A stretch of DNA of 7,325 nt from Actinomycetales bacterium (GTDB lineage Bacteria; Actinomycetota; Actinomycetes; Propionibacteriales; Nocardioidaceae), in NCBI GenBank assembly GCA_012513165.1, contig JAAZCT010000256.1, forward strand, positions 1-7,325, in the 5' to 3' direction. Shown in pieces: positions 1 to 7,200 of this stretch. The notes beneath the pieces are model-generated. The model did not search any database. It saw only the letters and a list, made by a program, of their open reading frames with translations, and was not told the DNA's origin. How positions within the stretch are numbered: position 1 is the first letter of the stretch; each line of letters begins with the position of its first letter. Both the position numbers and the translations under genes were made by a program.

Positions 1-678
1 GGGGCGGCGTTGTCCTGGGTCAACATCAAACGCACGCTGGGCGCTTCGTGGCGGGAACCCGGAACGCGACTCGGGTTCTGGATGCACTTCACAACTCAAT
101 TCAGCGCCAACATGTTGGGCCTGTTGTGGGGGTTTCCGTACTTCGTTCAGTCCGAACACACCAGCGAGCACTTCGCAGGCTTGCTTCTCACGATCTTGGT
201 GGTCGCCGTCATCATTGCGGGACCGATTCTGGGGCGCCTCATCGTCAACTTCCCTTGGCACCGCTCAACAGTTGTGTTGACAATCATGTGGGCCATCGTC
301 GCCGTCGGGACCGCCACGCTCGCTTGGCCGGGGGACGCACCCAACTGGCTACTCATTTTGTTAGTGATTGTGGTGGGTGTTGGTGGGCCGACGTCCATGA
401 TCGGTTTCGACGTGGTGCGTACGGCTAACCCCAACGAGCGCTTCGCGAGCGCCACCGGAATTGTCAATCAAGGCGGATTTATTGCCACGCTAGTTCTCGT
501 CATTGCCATCGGGGTCATTCTCGACTGGCAGACCCCGGCCGGGGTTGTCGGTTACGCGCCGACAGCGTTCACCGCAGCGATGTCGTTCCAGTACGTTTTG
601 TGGGGACTGGGGATGTTCCAAATCTGGAGATACCGTCGGCGTTCGCGCGAGGTTTACGCGGACCAAGTCCTAGCGTAA
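1..678 (+). CDS. Major facilitator superfamily transporter, C-terminal half (5' end outside window)
   Basis: The reading frame is open to the first base and ends with TAA at 676-678, giving about 225 residues. A TTG at 10 could serve as a start, but the protein begins inside what looks like the central cytoplasmic loop, so a gene cut by the window edge is much more likely. Six hydrophobic segments follow, roughly residues 23-47, 57-81, 88-108, 116-140, 154-175 and 188-208, matching helices 7-12 of a 12-helix transporter. Family-like features are a WGFPYFV stretch at the end of the first helix, a GPILGRL turn after the second, and a GIVNQGGF segment in the fifth. The tail is basic (RYRRRSRE), as expected for a cytoplasmic end. 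MFS proteins are proton-coupled or facilitated carriers of small solutes in the inner membrane; the substrate cannot be read from this half. It converges with the 170-residue gene, with only 17 bases between the stops. Confidence 0.85.
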   Translation, partial: GAALSWVNIKRTLGASWREPGTRLGFWMHFTTQFSANMLGLLWGFPYFVQSEHTSEHFAGLLLTILVVAVIIAGPILGRLIVNFPWHRSTVVLTIMWAIVAVGTATLAWPGDAPNWLLILLVIVVGVGGPTSMIGFDVVRTANPNERFASATGIVNQGGFIATLVLVIAIGVILDWQTPAGVVGYAPTAFTAAMSFQYVLWGLGMFQIWRYRRRSREVYADQVLA

Positions 679-695
679 TTGCTCTCGAGCAGCGG

Positions 696-1208
696 TTACT
701 CGCTATGTTTCAGTGAACGGAACCGCGTGTAGCCGATCACGACTGCGATGAGGAACCCAAAGCCCAGACCGCCCCAGACAATGAACTCGGCAGAGGTTTT
801 CGCTTCGAAATCTGTGGGGACTACCGCGAATGCGTACGAGGCACCGTCCGTATGTTCGTCTGCAGGGAGGCACGAGATCGCCATTTTCTCATGGCCCTCT
901 TCAGCCAGCGCTATCAAATGCCAACGGGTCGAGTCGAAATCCACGGAAATTTCCACGGGTGGTTTCGCGATCTTGCCCTCAAACTCGCGGGGCTTCGCGA
1001 TCGAGCAATCGATCACGCGGTCTGGCTGCGGGAAGTCGGTAAATACCGCGACGCTTCTGCCGTCGGCGTCGAAGGTGCCGCCGAGGGCAATCGGTTTGGC
1101 TTCGTGAACGCTGTCCCAGCGTGAAGCCAATTGGGCCGAACCGAGCAGCCAAGCGATCAGGGGTACGGCAATTGCCAAGATGTACCACGAGCGCCGCGTG
1201 AAATCCAT
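696..1208 (-). CDS. Hypothetical protein with two membrane segments (170 aa)
   Basis: I do not recognise this family. The protein has a short basic N-terminus (MDFTRRS), a hydrophobic helix at about residues 8-28, an exposed region of about 110 residues, a second helix at about 142-160 (FIVWGGLGFGFLIAVVIGY), and a short basic tail (TRFRSLKHSE). The two ends are positively charged, so both probably face the cytoplasm and the middle domain lies outside. That domain holds the only two cysteines, C68 and C113, which could form a disulfide. The frame extends upstream to 1241, but the extra residues are encoded inside the acyl-CoA dehydrogenase terminator, so the ATG at 1208 is the sensible start. 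No Shine-Dalgarno sequence or promoter is evident before it. It lies downstream of the acyl-CoA dehydrogenase gene on the same strand and may depend on read-through. Confidence 0.7.
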   Translation of the reverse strand: MDFTRRSWYILAIAVPLIAWLLGSAQLASRWDSVHEAKPIALGGTFDADGRSVAVFTDFPQPDRVIDCSIAKPREFEGKIAKPPVEISVDFDSTRWHLIALAEEGHEKMAISCLPADEHTDGASYAFAVVPTDFEAKTSAEFIVWGGLGFGFLIAVVIGYTRFRSLKHSE

Positions 1209-1222
1209 ACAGTCACGATGCC

Positions 1223-1260
1223 ATAAAAACGTCGCCCCCACCTCTAGGCGGGGGCGACGT
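1223..1260 (-). terminator. Intrinsic terminator of the acyl-CoA dehydrogenase gene
   Basis: The arms at 1229-1239 and 1250-1260 form a perfect 11-bp stem. A G.U wobble (1240/1249) and two more G-C pairs (1241-1242 with 1247-1248) extend it to 14 pairs around a four-base loop. Read on the minus strand it is followed at once by TTTTAT. It starts 12 bases after the stop codon at 1273. On the plus strand the bases after the stem are not a clean T run, so it acts mainly on the minus strand. Confidence 0.9.
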
Positions 1261-1272
1261 CTTTGTGATCAG

Positions 1273-3147
1273 TTAGAAAGCGTCGATGTCTAGGTCCATG
1301 ATCGAGGCGTCGACAACATCGGCCATCTCGCCTTCAGCAGCCATCTTCGGCAGGATCGTCTTGACGAAGAAGGACGCAGCAGCGACCTTTCCTTCGTAGA
1401 ACGACTTGTCTGCTCCGGTCGCTCCGGCGTCGAGTGCGGCCAGCGAAACCGTGGCGCCACGCAGCAAGAGCCACGAAACGACGAGGTCGCCCAATACGTA
1501 TACGAGGCGCGTCGTGTTGAGTGCGACCTTGTAAATGTTTTGGATGTTTCCGTTCTCGTCTGCTGGGTTCGAAGCCATCAGATCGGTGAACATGGTTCCG
1601 ATGATCGCTTGCGTGTCTTCGAGACCCTTGGCCAAAAGTTCACGTTCAACCTTCAACCGCGGATTCGCGTCTTCCGCGTTCAGGAAGCCCTGGATCTGTT
1701 CGGCCATGTAGCCGAGCGCACGGCCCTGATCCTTCACGATCTTGCGGAAGAACAGGTCTTGACCCTGGATGGCGGTGGTGCCTTCGTAGAGGGTGTCGAT
1801 CTTGGCGTCGCGCACGTACTGCTCGATCGGGTAGTCCTGCAAGAAGCCTGAACCGCCGAAGGTCTGCAGGCTCTCAGTGCCAAGCAGTACCCATGAGCGC
1901 TCAGAGCCGTAGCCCTTCACGAGCGGGAGGAGCAAATCGTTGACGGCCTCTTCGAGGGAAGCGTCTTCGCCGTTTGCTTGCTTGATGAAGATGTCGTCTT
2001 GGAATCCCGCCGTGTACAACACGAGTGAACGCAGGCCTTCGGAGAACGCCTTCTGCGTCAACAGCGAGCGGCGCACGTCCGGGTGGTTGGTGATGGGAAC
2101 GCGCGGAGCGTCCTTGGCGGGGTTCGTGAGGTCAGCGCCCTGGATGCGTTCCTTCGCGTACTCGAGCGCGTTGAGGTAGCCGGTGGAGAGCGTCGCGATG
2201 GCCTTCACGCCGACGAGCATGCGAGCGTTCTCGATCACGCGGAACATCTGGTTGATGCCGTCGTGAACTTCGCCCAAGAGCACGCCCGTCGCAGCAGCGC
2301 CGTTGCCTGTGGCCGGATCGCCGAAGGTGACTTCACACGTGGTGGAAACCTTGATGCCCATCTTCTTTTCGATGTTGGTGACCCAAGCGCCGTTGCGTTC
2401 GCCCGTCAGTTCACCGGTTTCGTGGTCGAAGTGGAACTTCGGTACGAGGAAGAGGCTCAGGCCCTTGGTGCCAGGTCCGCCTACTCCGTCGATTCCGACG
2501 GGGCGAGCCAGCACGAGGTGCATGATGTTTTCGCTCATGTCGTGTTCGCCTGACGTGATGAAGCGCTTGACGCCTTCGATGCGCCAGGTGCCGTCTTCGT
2601 TCAAGTAGGCCTTGGTGCGGCCAGCGCCGACATCGGATCCGGCGTCAGGCTCGGTGAGCACCATCGTGGCGCCCCATTGACGTTCGATCATGTGCTTGGC
2701 GATTTGCTTGTCGCGGTCGGTGCCGTTCTCGTGCACCACGCGAGCAAACGATGGCCCAGCGGCATACATCCAGATCGGAGGGTTCGCTCCCAGCACGAGT
2801 TCTCCCATCGCCCAAACCAGCGAGGAAGGCGCAGTCTGGCCGTTCTGCTCAGCGGTCAGCTGCAAACGCCACCATTCCGAATCCATCCACGCGGCGTACG
2901 ACTTGGTGAACTCGGGGTTCATCTCGACAGTCATGGCGGTGGGATCGTAGACAGGCGGGTTGCGGTCTGAGTCGACGAAGGATGCAGCGATCTCTTCGCG
3001 AGCGAGACGATCAACTTCACCGAGAATGCTCTTGACGGTGTCTACGTCAAGTTCGTTAAATGGAGCCGTGCCCAGACGGCTCTGGCGGTCCAAGAGTTCG
3101 AACAGGTTGAACTCGATATCGCGCAAATTGCTCTTGTAGTGGCTCAT
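1273..3147 (-). CDS. Acyl-CoA dehydrogenase, FadE5-like (624 aa)
   Basis: This is an FAD-dependent acyl-CoA dehydrogenase that forms the trans-2 double bond in fatty acyl-CoA, the first step of beta-oxidation. The N-terminus ([18 protein letters not shown]) matches the short N-terminal extension seen in large actinobacterial FadE5-type enzymes. The flavin and substrate signature TEPDAGSD is at 165-172, the late [14 protein letters not shown] segment at 430-443, and the catalytic base is expected to be E455 in [10 protein letters not shown]-terminal extension follows from about residue 480, accounting for 624 residues against about 380-400 in the short classical enzymes; M. tuberculosis FadE5 is close to this size from memory. 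The start ATG at 3147 has GAAAG at 3157-3161, nine bases upstream. The gene stands alone, 12 bases before a strong terminator. Chain-length preference cannot be read from sequence. The fadE5 name is plausible but orthology is not proven. Confidence 0.95.
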   Translation of the reverse strand: MSHYKSNLRDIEFNLFELLDRQSRLGTAPFNELDVDTVKSILGEVDRLAREEIAASFVDSDRNPPVYDPTAMTVEMNPEFTKSYAAWMDSEWWRLQLTAEQNGQTAPSSLVWAMGELVLGANPPIWMYAAGPSFARVVHENGTDRDKQIAKHMIERQWGATMVLTEPDAGSDVGAGRTKAYLNEDGTWRIEGVKRFITSGEHDMSENIMHLVLARPVGIDGVGGPGTKGLSLFLVPKFHFDHETGELTGERNGAWVTNIEKKMGIKVSTTCEVTFGDPATGNGAAATGVLLGEVHDGINQMFRVIENARMLVGVKAIATLSTGYLNALEYAKERIQGADLTNPAKDAPRVPITNHPDVRRSLLTQKAFSEGLRSLVLYTAGFQDDIFIKQANGEDASLEEAVNDLLLPLVKGYGSERSWVLLGTESLQTFGGSGFLQDYPIEQYVRDAKIDTLYEGTTAIQGQDLFFRKIVKDQGRALGYMAEQIQGFLNAEDANPRLKVERELLAKGLEDTQAIIGTMFTDLMASNPADENGNIQNIYKVALNTTRLVYVLGDLVVSWLLLRGATVSLAALDAGATGADKSFYEGKVAAASFFVKTILPKMAAEGEMADVVDASIMDLDIDAF

Positions 3148-3312
3148 GCCTTTGCACTTTCAGCTATGTGGGATGGCTCGCGCCCGAGCGGACTACTCGC
3201 CAGTAACTAATCCAGTTTACGGATCGCCGAGTTCACTCAGGGCAACAGGTCGTTGAAATCTCGGTTGCGTTCCAGCGCAGGCTCTGTTGGTGGCTTGGCT
3301 ATGACACAAGGA
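3148..3312. other. Non-coding gap upstream of the acyl-CoA dehydrogenase gene
   Basis: I see no convincing gene here. The region should hold the minus-strand promoter of the acyl-CoA dehydrogenase gene. The best candidate -10 is TAAACT on the minus strand (3214-3219), with TTGCCC at 3240-3245, but the 20-base spacing is poor, so I do not call it. An imperfect symmetric element GTAA-N10-TTAC (3203-3220) overlaps that hexamer and could be an operator, though it is short enough to be chance. Confidence 0.4.
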
Positions 3313-3341
3313 AATCCCACCTCCGAGTGAGAGGTGGGATT
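3313..3341 (-). terminator. Probable terminator behind the 36-codon gene
   Basis: The arms at 3313-3323 and 3331-3341 form a perfect 11-bp stem around a seven-base loop. On the minus strand the hairpin begins 28 bases after the stop codon of the 36-codon gene. It is followed by a T-biased but interrupted tract (TCCTTGTGT), so termination may be inefficient. No plus-strand gene ends just before it. Its presence independently supports a short transcription unit on the minus strand. Confidence 0.6.
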
Positions 3342-3369
3342 CGATGAAAGGTCAGTGCTGGTTCTCAGT

Positions 3370-3480
3370 TCACTGAACTCGGGTGGGGATTCGGCGAAGT
3401 CCGTCGTTTGCGAGGAGCATTCCGGTTCGGACGTAGCCGATGACGAAGGTTGCGGCGACGAGCGCCATGAATGGAGTCAT
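3370..3480 (-). CDS. Small membrane peptide, 36 aa, divergent from LysR
   Basis: This is a short reading frame from ATG at 3480 to TGA at 3370. The ATG has a good ribosome binding site, GAAAGG (3489-3494), at eight-base spacing. The product starts MTPFMALVAATFVIGYV, a single membrane helix at about residues 3-19, followed by a basic, probably cytoplasmic tail ending in LRRIPTRVQ. By my count 25 of 36 sense codons end in G or C, in keeping with its neighbours. A hairpin follows the stop and the gene is divergent from a LysR regulator, a layout in which the regulator often controls the neighbour. I do not recognise the family. It could be an accessory subunit of a transporter or a regulatory membrane peptide, but nothing here shows which. 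The longer in-frame version from 3561 runs into the LysR promoter region and has no better start. Confidence 0.6.
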   Translation of the reverse strand: MTPFMALVAATFVIGYVRTGMLLANDGLRRIPTRVQ

Positions 3481-3488
3481 TGTTATTG

Positions 3489-3494
3489 CCTTTC
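3489..3494 (-). promoter_or_regulatory. Ribosome binding site of the 36-codon gene
   Basis: GAAAGG on the minus strand lies eight bases before the ATG at 3480. It decides the start of this short gene and contrasts with the leaderless starts of several neighbours. Confidence 0.65.
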
Positions 3495-3512
3495 GCTCTG
3501 CGCCAAAGTTGG

Positions 3513-3546
3513 CTCGAATGTTCTGAAGTCCATCGTGCCTCGAATG
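3513..3546. repeat. Direct repeat CTCGAATG in the LysR / small-gene intergenic region
   Basis: The octamer CTCGAATG occurs at 3513-3520 and again at 3539-3546, 26 bases apart start to start. A small symmetric TTCTGAA (3521-3527) lies between them. The position in a divergent LysR promoter region suggests a possible binding site for the regulator, but the repeat is short and the spacing is about 2.5 helical turns. Confidence 0.3.
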
Positions 3547-3585
3547 AAACGTGAAGCACAAGCGAATAAAACTAACCTAAACGTG

Positions 3586-3597
3586 TAGATTTGCTTC
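3586..3597 (+). promoter_or_regulatory. Predicted leaderless -10 element of the LysR gene
   Basis: TAGATT (3586-3591) fits the TANNNT -10 consensus and is followed by six bases and then ATG at 3598. This puts the expected first transcribed base on the A of the start codon. No Shine-Dalgarno sequence is present and I see no good -35. Confidence 0.55.
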
Positions 3598-4515
3598 ATG
3601 GATATGCGCCGGCTTGCAATGCTGCGGGAACTTGCGGATCACGGACTGGTGGGCGAGGTCGCCGACGTGTTTGGGATCACACCCTCGGCGGTGTCTCAGC
3701 AACTCAAACTCCTCGAACGCGAAGCGGGTGTCCCGTTGACAGAACCGGCAGGGCGTGGGATTGCGCTCACTTCTGCAGGTCGCGAACTCAGTCGTCGGGC
3801 GCGGTCACTGTCAGCGCACATCACCCAGTTCGAAGGAGAGTGGCGCGAATATATCGAACAGCCAGTTGGTGACGTGAGCATGTCGCTCTTCGCCTCGAGC
3901 GCTGAAATGTTTCTGCCTGGATTGCTGGCTACGTTGGGCGCGAACGTTAACCTCAAACTCGAGGCCACCGACGCTGACCCCACCAACCGCTATTCGGTGC
4001 CGGACCTGGCGCTCAAGTTCGACATTGTCGTGGCAGACAGTCCCACCCAAGATGAACGCTGGCGCCAACTCGGACTCGTCTCGGTGCCGCTCATGACCGA
4101 GCCTTTAGATATCGCCATGCCGCGGGGCCACCACCTGACAGCCAAACGATCGTTGCGGCCTGCCGACGTGATCGAAGAAACGTGGATCGGCGCGCCGCAA
4201 GGGTTCCCCTTCGATCGCTTGCTCCAACAGATCGAATCGGCGACCGGCCACCGGGCGACGGTCGCGCAACGGTTCAATGACAACTCAATCACCGAATCCC
4301 TCGTGCAGGCGGGCCATGGGATCGCGATCCTCCCGAGGTACACCACACGAGTGCACGCCGCGAAGTTCGCGATGCGCCCCCTGCGCGGAATCGAATCGTC
4401 ACGCGACATTCTGGCAGTCATGCGCCCAGATCGCATGGCACGTCCAGCGGTGCGCGAAGTGGTGAAAGAACTGAAGACCGAGGCGACAGCAGTTGCTCAG
4501 CGGCTCAAAAAGTAA
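3598..4515 (+). CDS. LysR-family transcriptional regulator (305 aa)
   Basis: This is a DNA-binding regulator of normal LysR length. The winged helix-turn-helix covers about residues 1-60, with the recognition region around 20-40 (ITPSAVSQQLKLLE) and the family-typical GRGIALTSAGREL at 52-64. A linker helix follows to about 88. The effector-binding domain covers about 90-300, including the hallmark LVQAGHGIAILPRYT (235-249). The start at 3598 is preferred to the in-frame ATG at 3604 because a -10 hexamer lies exactly six bases before it. It is divergent from the 36-codon gene and convergent with the hydratase-family gene, with 15 bases between their stops. LysR proteins commonly repress themselves and control the divergent neighbour when bound to a small ligand. 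The ligand cannot be inferred, though the flanking genes act on acyl-CoA compounds. Confidence 0.93.
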   Translation: MDMRRLAMLRELADHGLVGEVADVFGITPSAVSQQLKLLEREAGVPLTEPAGRGIALTSAGRELSRRARSLSAHITQFEGEWREYIEQPVGDVSMSLFASSAEMFLPGLLATLGANVNLKLEATDADPTNRYSVPDLALKFDIVVADSPTQDERWRQLGLVSVPLMTEPLDIAMPRGHHLTAKRSLRPADVIEETWIGAPQGFPFDRLLQQIESATGHRATVAQRFNDNSITESLVQAGHGIAILPRYTTRVHAAKFAMRPLRGIESSRDILAVMRPDRMARPAVREVVKELKTEATAVAQRLKK

Positions 4516-4530
4516 CGCAAGAGCGCGGTA

Positions 4531-5283
4531 CTAATTGCCGTTGAAGCGTGCCGTGAACATTTCGAATTCGGCGGACCGCAACGAGTCTGCTTGAGCGAGA
4601 GCCTCGAAATCGACCGACTCCTCCAAGGGGCTTTTAATCGCCAAGGCCACGGACGATTTGATATCCCGAATGACTGTGGGGGATTTTCCAGCCCAATCCT
4701 TTGCGAGTGCCAGCGCCCGTTCCAGCGGATCGTCGACGAGCTCTTGTGCAATACCAAGAGCCACAGCTCTCTCAGGGCCGATCGCCTTGGCGCTAAACAG
4801 AATCTGTTTCGTTTGAGCCGGGCCTACTCGCTGGTTTAGTAGCCAAGTACAGCCACCGCCCGGATGCAGGCCGATCGAACTGAACGTGGGCGCCAAACTA
4901 GCGTCGGGTCCGACAATGATGACGTCGCACGTGAGCGCAATGCTGAACCCGGCTCCGACGGCTGGGCCATGCACCGCAGCAATCGTGGGGATCGGCAGAT
5001 CGACGAGACCGAGGAAAGATTCGTAAAGTGCCTTGAGGTGGTCACGCAGAACGCGTATCGGACGGGTCCGGTCGCCAAACACGTTCTCGAGATTCGCACC
5101 CGCACAAAATGCGCGCCCGGCTCCCGTCACAACAACTGCGCGCGCGTCCCGATCTTCGGCGATATCGGCGATGGCTGCCTTGATCGCGTCGAGGGTCGGC
5201 CAATCGAGCGCGTTCAAACGCTCGGGGCTGTTGAGTGAAAGGATGCGCACATCGCCCTGAGATTCGAGTGTGACTTGGGACAT
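4531..5283 (-). CDS. Enoyl-CoA hydratase/isomerase-family protein (250 aa), atypical active site
   Basis: This is a crotonase-fold protein of normal length. The two segments that form the oxyanion hole are present: AFCAGANL at about 58-65 and HGPAVGAGF at 105-113. The helix after the second reads SIALTCDVIIVG (114-125), and a SIGLHPGGGCTWLL segment lies at 136-149. In classical enoyl-CoA hydratase two glutamates catalyse hydration (E144 and E164 of the rat enzyme). By my hand alignment these positions hold S114 and F134 here. The PaaG-type isomerase aspartate in PDSGG is also replaced, by G142. The CoA thioester-binding scaffold is therefore intact but the reaction is uncertain. The start is ATG 5283 rather than GTG 5289, because TAGGAT lies six bases before the ATG. 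The gene lies downstream of the dipeptidase gene on the same strand, but appears to have its own promoter. Confidence 0.9.
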   Translation of the reverse strand: MSQVTLESQGDVRILSLNSPERLNALDWPTLDAIKAAIADIAEDRDARAVVVTGAGRAFCAGANLENVFGDRTRPIRVLRDHLKALYESFLGLVDLPIPTIAAVHGPAVGAGFSIALTCDVIIVGPDASLAPTFSSIGLHPGGGCTWLLNQRVGPAQTKQILFSAKAIGPERAVALGIAQELVDDPLERALALAKDWAGKSPTVIRDIKSSVALAIKSPLEESVDFEALAQADSLRSAEFEMFTARFNGN

Positions 5284-5319
5284 AGGCACATCCTAGTGGC
5301 AGGGAGGTAGCAAGGTGAA
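5284..5319 (-). promoter_or_regulatory. Predicted promoter of the hydratase-family gene, probably leaderless
   Basis: On the minus strand TTCACC (5314-5319) is a possible -35 and TAGGAT (5290-5295) a possible -10, with an 18-base spacer. Six bases then separate the -10 from ATG 5283. The hexamer also contains AGGA at a workable distance from the ATG, so a leadered transcript with a Shine-Dalgarno site is an alternative reading. Confidence 0.55.
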
Positions 5320-5336
5320 ACCTACGCAGAACTTCC

Positions 5337-6545
5337 TCAGTGTTCGTGGTCGGCAAAACTTTCGGGCAAGACATCGTTGAATACGCGGATCGTGTTTCCG
5401 CCCATGATGAGACGGATCTCCTCAGGCGTGTACCCACGCTCTAGGAGTTCGTGCGTAATCAGATCCATTCCCGTGACGTCCCAGCCCACGGTGACCGCTC
5501 CATCGAAGTCGCTACCGAGTGCCGCGGTCTCGATGCCGCCGATCTCGACCACGTGATCGATCGCGTCCACAACAGCCTTCGGCGACGTGTCACACACTGC
5601 GGCATCCCAGAAGCCGATCCCGATGACGCCGTTCGTAGCCGCCACCCCGCGAATCTGGTCGTCACTGAGGTTTCGGTTTTCCATACACGTGCCCTGGACG
5701 CCACCGTGGCTTGAAACTACGGGGCGGGTAGCGCGCTTCAACATATCGTCGACCGCGGCAGGGCTAGCGTGAGCGATGTCGATGATCACGCCGAGACGCT
5801 GCAATTCGTCAAAGGTCTTTTCGCCGAATTCGGTGAGGCCGCCCTTCTTCTCGCCGTGCATCGAACCCGCCAGTTCGTTATCGAAGAAGTGAGTGAAGCC
5901 AGCCATACGCATGCCCGCGTCGAACAACTTCTGAATGTTCTTGAAGTCTCCTTCAAGGTTGTGCAGTCCCTCGACTGAGAAGAGCGCCCCGACAAGGTCT
6001 TGATTGCCTTCACGCTCGAGGAGGAAGTCGGCGAGTTCGCCGCGGTCATGAATCAGCTGCAATTTGCCGTTGGAATCCTTGGCGGCCGCCTCGAGTTTCT
6101 TGGCGTGGAACAACGAGCGCTGTAGTGGTGAGTTCCACGTGCGGATTGGCTGGCCCTGCACGATGCTCAACAGCGTGATGTTGTCACTATCTGCAGAGTT
6201 GGAATCGTAGTTTTGGCCCTTGGGGGTCTTAGAAACTGACGAAAAAACTTGAATTGCAACGTTCGCTTGCTGGAGTCGAGGCAGATCCACATGCCCGCGG
6301 TAACTTTGTTTAGTCAGGTCTCGGTCCCACAAGAGCGTGTCTGCGTGCATATCAACGATCGTCAACTCGCTGTGCAGCGCGAGGGCTTCCTCCGAAGCGC
6401 CTGCGTAATCGAAATAGTCGATTTTGTTCATCGAATTCTCGACAATGCCGGGCGCCGAAACGGCAGCCGTAACTCCTAATAGCCCGAGTGAAATCCCGAG
6501 GCCAAGCAAAATTCCGCGGACACGAACGCCCTTAGTTTCAGACAT
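5337..6545 (-). CDS. Membrane dipeptidase, peptidase family M19 (402 aa), exported
   Basis: This is a zinc dipeptidase of the renal dipeptidase family, which hydrolyses dipeptides, some with D-residues at the C-terminal side. All the metal and catalytic positions of the family can be seen: H67 and D69 in DMHADTL, E192 in SVEGLHNLE as the bridging ligand, H259 in IDIAHAS, H280 in SSHGG, and D346 in GSDFDG. The N-terminus has a basic stretch and a hydrophobic segment at about residues 11-31, followed by APG. This is a signal peptide or a membrane anchor; there is no lipobox cysteine, so it is not a lipoprotein. The enzyme therefore acts outside the cytoplasm. The start ATG at 6545 sits six bases after a -10-like hexamer. 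It is divergent from dcd and 47 bases separate its stop codon from the GTG at 5289 of the next gene on the same strand. Possible roles are peptide nutrition or turnover of cell-wall peptides. Confidence 0.95.
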   Translation of the reverse strand: MSETKGVRVRGILLGLGISLGLLGVTAAVSAPGIVENSMNKIDYFDYAGASEEALALHSELTIVDMHADTLLWDRDLTKQSYRGHVDLPRLQQANVAIQVFSSVSKTPKGQNYDSNSADSDNITLLSIVQGQPIRTWNSPLQRSLFHAKKLEAAAKDSNGKLQLIHDRGELADFLLEREGNQDLVGALFSVEGLHNLEGDFKNIQKLFDAGMRMAGFTHFFDNELAGSMHGEKKGGLTEFGEKTFDELQRLGVIIDIAHASPAAVDDMLKRATRPVVSSHGGVQGTCMENRNLSDDQIRGVAATNGVIGIGFWDAAVCDTSPKAVVDAIDHVVEIGGIETAALGSDFDGAVTVGWDVTGMDLITHELLERGYTPEEIRLIMGGNTIRVFNDVLPESFADHEH

Positions 6546-6557
6546 GCCTTAACGGTA
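6546..6557 (-). promoter_or_regulatory. Predicted leaderless -10 element of the dipeptidase gene
   Basis: On the minus strand TACCGT (6552-6557) matches TANNNT and lies six bases before ATG 6545. The AAGG just before the ATG is too close to be a working ribosome binding site. I see no good -35 at 17-18 bases. The element overlaps the candidate -35 of dcd on the other strand. Confidence 0.5.
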
Positions 6558-6584
6558 TCGCTTGTGATGGGTTATTTTCGTCTT
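6549..6584 (+). promoter_or_regulatory. Predicted promoter of dcd, leaderless
   Basis: TTAACG (6549-6554) is a possible -35 and TATTTT (6573-6578) a -10, with an 18-base spacer. Six bases follow before GTG 6585, placing the expected transcript start on the start codon. No Shine-Dalgarno sequence lies at a usable distance from that GTG. Confidence 0.6.
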
Positions 6585-7163
6585 GTGCTGCTTTCAGATC
6601 GAGACATTCTTGACCAGGTCAATCGCTCCCGCGTGCAGTTGGATCCGTTCGATCCCTCCATGATCCAACCCTCGAGCATTGACGTGCGCTTGGATCGCCT
6701 GTTTCGCGTCTTTGACAACCACAAGTACCCCCATATTGACCCGGCTGTAGACCAGTCCGACTTGACGCGCGAAGTAGATGTTGACCCGAGCGAAGCCTTC
6801 GTCTTGCACCCGGGGGAGTTCGTGTTGGGGTCCACCTTTGAGTTCGTGACTCTGCCCGATGATGTGGCAGCGCGCCTCGAAGGCAAGAGCTCGCTGGGCC
6901 GCCTCGGCTTGATGACTCACTCCACGGCCGGCTTTATCGATCCGGGATTCGGCGGGCACATCACCTTGGAACTGGCAAACGTCGCCACGCTACCGATCAA
7001 GTTGTATCCGGGCATGAAGATTGGCCAGTTGTGCTTCTTTCAGCTCACCTCACCAGCTGAGAACCCATATGGTTCGGCCAAGTACGGTTCGCGCTACCAA
7101 GGGCAACGCGGCCCCACGCCTTCGCGCTCGCACGCGAACTTCTACCGAACCGAAATCAACTGA
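6585..7163 (+). CDS. dcd: dCTP deaminase, actinobacterial bifunctional dCTP deaminase/dUTPase type (192 aa)
   Basis: This cytoplasmic enzyme deaminates dCTP to dUTP and, in the bifunctional type, goes on to dUMP and pyrophosphate. It supplies dUMP for thymidylate synthesis and keeps dUTP low. The protein matches the actinobacterial form closely: LLSDRDIL at 2-9, [16 protein letters not shown] at 28-43, [13 protein letters not shown] at 75-87, and [13 protein letters not shown] at 97-109. The [11 protein letters not shown] segment (112-122) is typical of the bifunctional group. E129 in ITLEL corresponds to the catalytic glutamate (E138 in E. coli Dcd), R106 to the conserved active-site arginine, and [10 protein letters not shown] (172-181) is the C-terminal nucleotide-closing segment. 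The frame also has a GTG at 6564 and an ATG at 6567. GTG 6585 is chosen because it gives the family's normal N-terminus and has a -10 element six bases upstream. Confidence 0.95.
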   Translation: MLLSDRDILDQVNRSRVQLDPFDPSMIQPSSIDVRLDRLFRVFDNHKYPHIDPAVDQSDLTREVDVDPSEAFVLHPGEFVLGSTFEFVTLPDDVAARLEGKSSLGRLGLMTHSTAGFIDPGFGGHITLELANVATLPIKLYPGMKIGQLCFFQLTSPAENPYGSAKYGSRYQGQRGPTPSRSHANFYRTEIN

Positions 7164-7200
7164 CCCAGCCGTTCAAACCGCGCAGTCGGTTCGTGCACCG

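Noticed and set aside
679..695. TGCTC-TC-GAGCA inverted repeat between the convergent transporter and 170-aa genes
   Set aside because: The loop of two bases is too small for a hairpin and there is no T tract, so I do not call a terminator.
2083..2553. 156-codon plus-strand frame inside the acyl-CoA dehydrogenase gene
   Set aside because: It is antisense to a strongly supported gene whose motifs run through the whole region. Long antisense frames are common in G/C-rich coding DNA, and the product resembles nothing.
3203..3220. GTAA-N10-TTAC symmetric element upstream of the acyl-CoA dehydrogenase gene
   Set aside because: Four-base arms with mismatches inside are expected by chance, and it does not match operators I know for fatty-acid regulators.
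3172..3255. 27-codon plus-strand frame (MARARADYS...) in the gap upstream of the acyl-CoA dehydrogenase gene
   Set aside because: It has no clear ribosome binding site, recognisable sequence or terminator, and it lies in the probable promoter region of the opposite gene.
3334..3588. 84-codon plus-strand frame opposite the 36-codon gene
   Set aside because: It begins inside the hairpin, overlaps the LysR promoter region and gives a hydrophilic product without recognisable features. The minus-strand frame has the ribosome binding site and terminator.
3990..4436. 148-codon minus-strand frame inside the LysR gene
   Set aside because: It is antisense to the effector domain of LysR; the low-complexity, basic product is typical of a shadow frame.
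7146..7193. Weak hairpins around the dcd stop (AACCG/CGGTT, and CGAACCG/CGGTTCG with a 34-base loop)
   Set aside because: The stems are short or the loop is very long, and there is no T tract.
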